Assembly (NCBI GenBank): GCA_036835325.1 | Contig: DAITMF010000030.1 | Span: 1-42,179 of the forward strand | Direction: 5' to 3' | DNA: 42,179 bases | Source: CAMCHP01 sp036835325 | GTDB taxonomy: Bacteria; Bacteroidota; Bacteroidia; Flavobacteriales_D; Sanyastnellaceae | Shown: positions 39,069 through 42,179 of the stretch, piece after piece | Position numbering within the stretch: the first letter of the stretch is position 1 | Layout: each line of letters begins with the position of its first letter | Made by a program: the position numbers and the translations under genes | Notes under the pieces: model-generated | Told to the model about the DNA's origin: nothing | What the model saw: only the letters and a program-made list of their open reading frames with translations | The model's database searches: none

Positions 39069-42023
39069 ATGAGGCTCAGGCTGCTCCTTCTTGTTGGGTG
39101 GCTCGCCATGCAACTCCCACTGGCGGGGCAAAGCGGTTACCGCTTCACGCCGTATGGAGTTGCCGAAGGCCTCAGTCAGAACACGGTCAACGCGGTATAC
39201 ACCGATCAAGACGGTTTTATTTGGTTTGGCACCCAAGACGGTCTCAATCGCTTCGATGGTGAACGCTTCGAAGTGTGGCCGTTTTCATCCGTTCAGAAAC
39301 CCCTGGCCGATAACTTCGTTGTTTCGATCGACGAATCCGACGAGGGCTTTTTGTACATCGGCTGCCGAAATGGGTTGTCGCGCATCCATCCATCCCGAAA
39401 TCAACAAGAAAGCATTGCACTCGAAGAGCTCTATCGCACATCGCACCACCGAACGGTCGTGCACATGGCAGCCTGCGATTCAGGAGCATTTTTCACACTG
39501 GCTTCTGAGCTTTATTTCATAAACGATGCAGCGCAAACTCCGAAGCGAATTGAGGGTTTTCAGGGCTGCTCAGGCTTGGCACGCGTGAGCCGACGTACCG
39601 TGGCGGTGATGAACAATCGCTTGGTGGATGTCGCTACCAACGAAGTGCTGTTGACCGCTGAAGCGTCAACGTCTATTTTGGCAGTGCGCACTCTCGCTAC
39701 GGGGTGTGCAGTACTGTTTGCCGATGAAGTTCGGGTACTGAATGACGCGTTCGAAGAGCTCAATCGGTACGGTGTGCCTCACAAACCGGTTGACGCAATC
39801 GCCAACGACGACGCCCTGTGGCTCGCCACAGAGGCAGGTCTTTTAACGGCTAAAGACGGCCGTGCACAGCCGGTGCGCGTTGTAACCGGTGCCGGAGCTG
39901 AACTTGAGCGTGACTATGTTCGATGCTTCACCACCGACTATAACGGGGGCATTTGGCTTGGCACCAACCGTTTCGGCAGTTTTCGCCACGATACGCGCAG
40001 CCGCTTCATCACGTCCTTGCCTGGCACTTTGCTTGCTGACCCAATTGTTTGGGCGGCACTCAAGGTCAACAACCAGCTGCTGGTTGGGACCACGGCCGGT
40101 CTTGATGTTTTTTTATTGGGGGATGGATGGGATGCCCCGGGTTACGCACCTGAGCTTGCATTAAAGCACATGCAACGGATTGAAGGGTTTCACGTTTCTT
40201 CGATGGCCTTTGTTGATGATACCTTGTGGGTGGCCACACGCGGCAGTGACCTGAAGCGGTTTGTTGGCAACGGTGACCATTGGAAGTCGGTTGCAAGCAG
40301 CGATGCAGATCTGGATTTTGGGGTTTCGTTGTTTCATTTGGCCGTTGGCAAGGATGGGGAACTCATCGCATCGGGCGGAAATGGCGCCAGTGTGTTCAAG
40401 AACGGACGTTTCGCTCACCGTTTAGCATGGTCAGAACTTTCAAACGGCAGCATGTCTGACTACTGCCACTACGTTTTACCCGATACTGACGGGCTTTGGC
40501 TCAGCTCGATGACCGGCCTCCACCGCTTCACTTACCGCGACAGCAGTTTTTTGTCAAACGGCCCGGGATTTGCGATCAGCAGTATCCGATACCCTTACAC
40601 ATCGGCCTTGGTGAGGCAACGAAATGGCACGCTTTTGGTGGGTTCTTTGGGAGATGGATGGATGCGCCTATCGGCGGATGGTCAGAACCTCGAACGGCAT
40701 GTTGATGCTTCGATGGGCTTGCCCAACTCGGTCATTTACGGATTGGTAGAGACCGAATACGGCGTATTGGCCAGTTCAAATGCAGGCGTGTCGTGCGATA
40801 GCAACGGCGAAATCATCCATTTGTCGCCACAGGTAGGACTTCCATTCGATGAACACAGCCTCAATTCATGTGGCACCATTGGTGGCCTGCCTTGGTTTGG
40901 CGGAATTGATGGCTTGTACTTTGTGCATCCGTTATCCATCCAACAAAAGAACGAAGCTCCGGCCCCAATAGTCACTGAAGTACTGGTGAATTATGCGCCC
41001 AGAGTGGGCCTGGCATCTGAGCGACGTGTTGAGCTCAACCCGGGCGATAACAGCTTGGTGTTGGGCGTTGCCGTTCCGGGGGTGTTTGCAGTGCGTCCGA
41101 AACTGCATTACCGCATGGAAGGCGTAACAAACGATTGGGTGACGCTGCGTTCAACCAATGACCGCATTTCGTTTACCACCCTTCGTGGAGGCGAATACAC
41201 CCTTGAAATTGTGGCGGGAGATTACACCTCAGCCTCAGCAAAAAAGGCCGTGTACACGATTTTTGTGCGTCCACCATTTTATGAAACATGGTTTTTTTTG
41301 CTTGCAGTGGCACTTGCAGTAATGGCACTTACCTTTGTGATTGTGAGGGAGTTTGCGCGGCGAAAACTTAGGGTAGAGATTCTGAAACGGGAGTCGCTCG
41401 AACGCGTGCAGAAAGAGCGTGAGCGCATTTCGATGGACTTGCACGACAACATCGGTTCGCAGATAACCCACGTGATTACTTCGCTCGATAACCTCAGTTA
41501 CCGCATGGAGCACGGCGGTGGCAAATCGTCGGTTGATCGCATCGAAGAGTTGAGCGATTTTGCCCGCGGAACCATGAACCAACTTAGGGATACCATTTGG
41601 ACGCTTTCTCGGGAAGAAGTATCGCTCGATGATTTTACCAAACGCATCAACGATTTGGCAAGCCGCTTGCTTTCAGACCCTGACGCACCAAAATTTGCGC
41701 TTGAAACCCATATTGAGCACAACAGCATTTTGGCTCCTGAAACGGCCGTGCACCTATTTCGGGTTATTCAGGAGGCGCTGAATAACATTTTAAAGCATTC
41801 AAAAGCGAAGCATGTTCAGGTGGTGGTGAACGGCGTAATAGACGAATTGATGTTGCGGATTAGCGACGATGGCTGTGGTTTCGACCATGCAGAACGCGCG
41901 TCAGCGGGCAGCTACGGGCTTCGGAACATGGCAAAACGCGTTGCTGATTTAGGAGGAGTGTTTAGTATTGACAGCACACCGGGCTTTGGCACGGTGATTC
42001 ACATCCAACTTCCATTGCGTTAA
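39069..42023 (+). CDS. Two-component sensor kinase with beta-propeller, Y_Y_Y and HisKA_3 domains
   Basis: The 984-residue protein has a signal/anchor (MRLRLLLLVGWLAMQLPLAG), a periplasmic seven-bladed-type propeller of Reg_prop repeats (about 22-630, e.g. VYTDQDGFIWFGTQDGLNRF, TDYNGGIWLGTNRFG), a Y_Y_Y domain (about 665-735, DWVTLRSTNDRISF), one membrane helix (about 743-763, FFLLAVALAVMALTFVIV) and a cytoplasmic HisKA_3 kinase: phospho-His in ISMDLHDNIGSQ, N-box IQEALNNILKHSKA, G-box ISDDGCGFD. No receiver or AraC domain is fused, unlike Bacteroides hybrid systems. It ends 4 nt into the convergent regulator gene, likely its partner. Confidence 0.95.
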   Translation: MRLRLLLLVGWLAMQLPLAGQSGYRFTPYGVAEGLSQNTVNAVYTDQDGFIWFGTQDGLNRFDGERFEVWPFSSVQKPLADNFVVSIDESDEGFLYIGCRNGLSRIHPSRNQQESIALEELYRTSHHRTVVHMAACDSGAFFTLASELYFINDAAQTPKRIEGFQGCSGLARVSRRTVAVMNNRLVDVATNEVLLTAEASTSILAVRTLATGCAVLFADEVRVLNDAFEELNRYGVPHKPVDAIANDDALWLATEAGLLTAKDGRAQPVRVVTGAGAELERDYVRCFTTDYNGGIWLGTNRFGSFRHDTRSRFITSLPGTLLADPIVWAALKVNNQLLVGTTAGLDVFLLGDGWDAPGYAPELALKHMQRIEGFHVSSMAFVDDTLWVATRGSDLKRFVGNGDHWKSVASSDADLDFGVSLFHLAVGKDGELIASGGNGASVFKNGRFAHRLAWSELSNGSMSDYCHYVLPDTDGLWLSSMTGLHRFTYRDSSFLSNGPGFAISSIRYPYTSALVRQRNGTLLVGSLGDGWMRLSADGQNLERHVDASMGLPNSVIYGLVETEYGVLASSNAGVSCDSNGEIIHLSPQVGLPFDEHSLNSCGTIGGLPWFGGIDGLYFVHPLSIQQKNEAPAPIVTEVLVNYAPRVGLASERRVELNPGDNSLVLGVAVPGVFAVRPKLHYRMEGVTNDWVTLRSTNDRISFTTLRGGEYTLEIVAGDYTSASAKKAVYTIFVRPPFYETWFFLLAVALAVMALTFVIVREFARRKLRVEILKRESLERVQKERERISMDLHDNIGSQITHVITSLDNLSYRMEHGGGKSSVDRIEELSDFARGTMNQLRDTIWTLSREEVSLDDFTKRINDLASRLLSDPDAPKFALETHIEHNSILAPETAVHLFRVIQEALNNILKHSKAKHVQVVVNGVIDELMLRISDDGCGFDHAERASAGSYGLRNMAKRVADLGGVFSIDSTPGFGTVIHIQLPLR
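39386..39395 (-). repeat. GGATGGATGG decamer, copy 7
   Basis: Exact copy antisense to the sensor kinase gene. The coding strand reads Ile-His-Pro-Ser. It is followed by ATG on its own strand. Confidence 0.8.
40121..40130 (+). repeat. GGATGGATGG decamer, copy 8
   Basis: Exact copy, in the coding strand of the sensor kinase gene, within GGGGGATGGATGGGATG. It reads Gly-Asp-Gly-Trp, a frame different from copies 2, 3 and 6. Confidence 0.8.
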
Positions 42024-42179
42024 ATCATTCCGTGGCGAAGGGCGAGTTGAACGGCTTCAACCTTGTTGTGTACTTGGAGCTTCCGGTAGATGTTTTCAAT
42101 GTGCTTGCGCACGGTTCCTGGTGAAATGTCAAGTTTCTCGGCTATGGTTTGGTAGCTTTCACCGCGGCCAATGCCTTCC
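42020..42179 (-). CDS. NarL/LuxR-family response regulator, C-terminal fragment
   Basis: The last 52 residues of a gene that begins outside the window. They hold most of a LuxR-type HTH: GRGESYQTIAEKLDISPGTV followed by RKHIENIYRKLQVHNKVEAV and ending LALRHGMI. The gene converges on the sensor kinase and their stop codons overlap by 3-4 bp. It is probably the kinase's partner regulator, in a tail-to-tail arrangement. The N-terminal receiver is not seen. Confidence 0.88.
   Translation of the reverse strand, partial: EGIGRGESYQTIAEKLDISPGTVRKHIENIYRKLQVHNKVEAVQLALRHGMI

Overview
The window looks like a chromosomal segment of a free-living, heterotrophic member of the Bacteroidota, probably Flavobacteriales-like, with a mixed base composition of roughly half GC. 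The evidence is a SusC/SusD pair, a type IX secretion (T9SS) C-terminal sorting domain on a secreted amylase, lipoproteins with short lipoboxes, few Shine-Dalgarno sequences, and many matches to the Bacteroidota promoter (TTG about 19 nt before TAnnTTTG). No rRNA, tRNA, phage, insertion sequence or CRISPR array was seen.

Layout. Positions 1-11810 (minus strand) hold an alpha-glucan utilisation locus: a Nudix/winged-helix regulator, a T9SS-exported GH13 amylase, SusC, SusD, two small accessory proteins and a GH13 lipoprotein cut by the window edge. Positions 12058-16956 (minus) are a translationally coupled trio: GH92 mannosidase-like lipoprotein, class III aminotransferase and SAM methyltransferase. 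Positions 17102-21673 hold a giant glycine-looped beta-helix surface protein, a PlsC acyltransferase, an unknown exported protein and an enoyl-CoA hydratase-like protein. Positions 21726-29090 carry citrate synthase, a periplasmic thioredoxin, a POT peptide transporter, a DPP4-type peptidase and a GlcD-like FAD oxidase. Positions 29357-32898 hold a DUF4920-type metal-binding lipoprotein and an overlapping operon of unknown protein, membrane protein, histidine kinase and response regulator. Positions 32899-34484 contain an orphan NarL/LuxR response regulator flanked by two related candidate small RNAs. Positions 34485-42179 hold an SbtA-like permease, a BtuF-like protein, a zinc-ribbon protein, a DEAD-box helicase, an acyltransferase, a beta-propeller sensor kinase and the end of a convergent response regulator.

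How it fits together. The glucan locus would cut starch or glycogen outside the cell, bind and import oligosaccharides through SusCD, and trim them at the surface. Its two promoters carry near-identical 17-bp inverted repeats placed exactly 5 bp from the -7 element, the likely sites of the Nudix-type regulator. DPP4 plus POT form a dipeptide release-and-import pair. The region is rich in NarL-type signalling: three response regulators and two HisKA_3 kinases.

Most notable signals: (1) two paralogous sRNA candidates, 33034-33193 and 34136-34280, sharing a 13-nt C-rich motif at the same internal spacing and ending in strong terminators; (2) a dispersed decamer GGATGGATGG, eight exact copies in both orientations, several reading frames and one intergenic site, which suggests a DNA-level signal; (3) the paired operators of the glucan locus; (4) a third sRNA candidate at 29147-29272 behind a consensus promoter; (5) -7 elements only 3-5 nt upstream of several start codons, suggesting leaderless messages.
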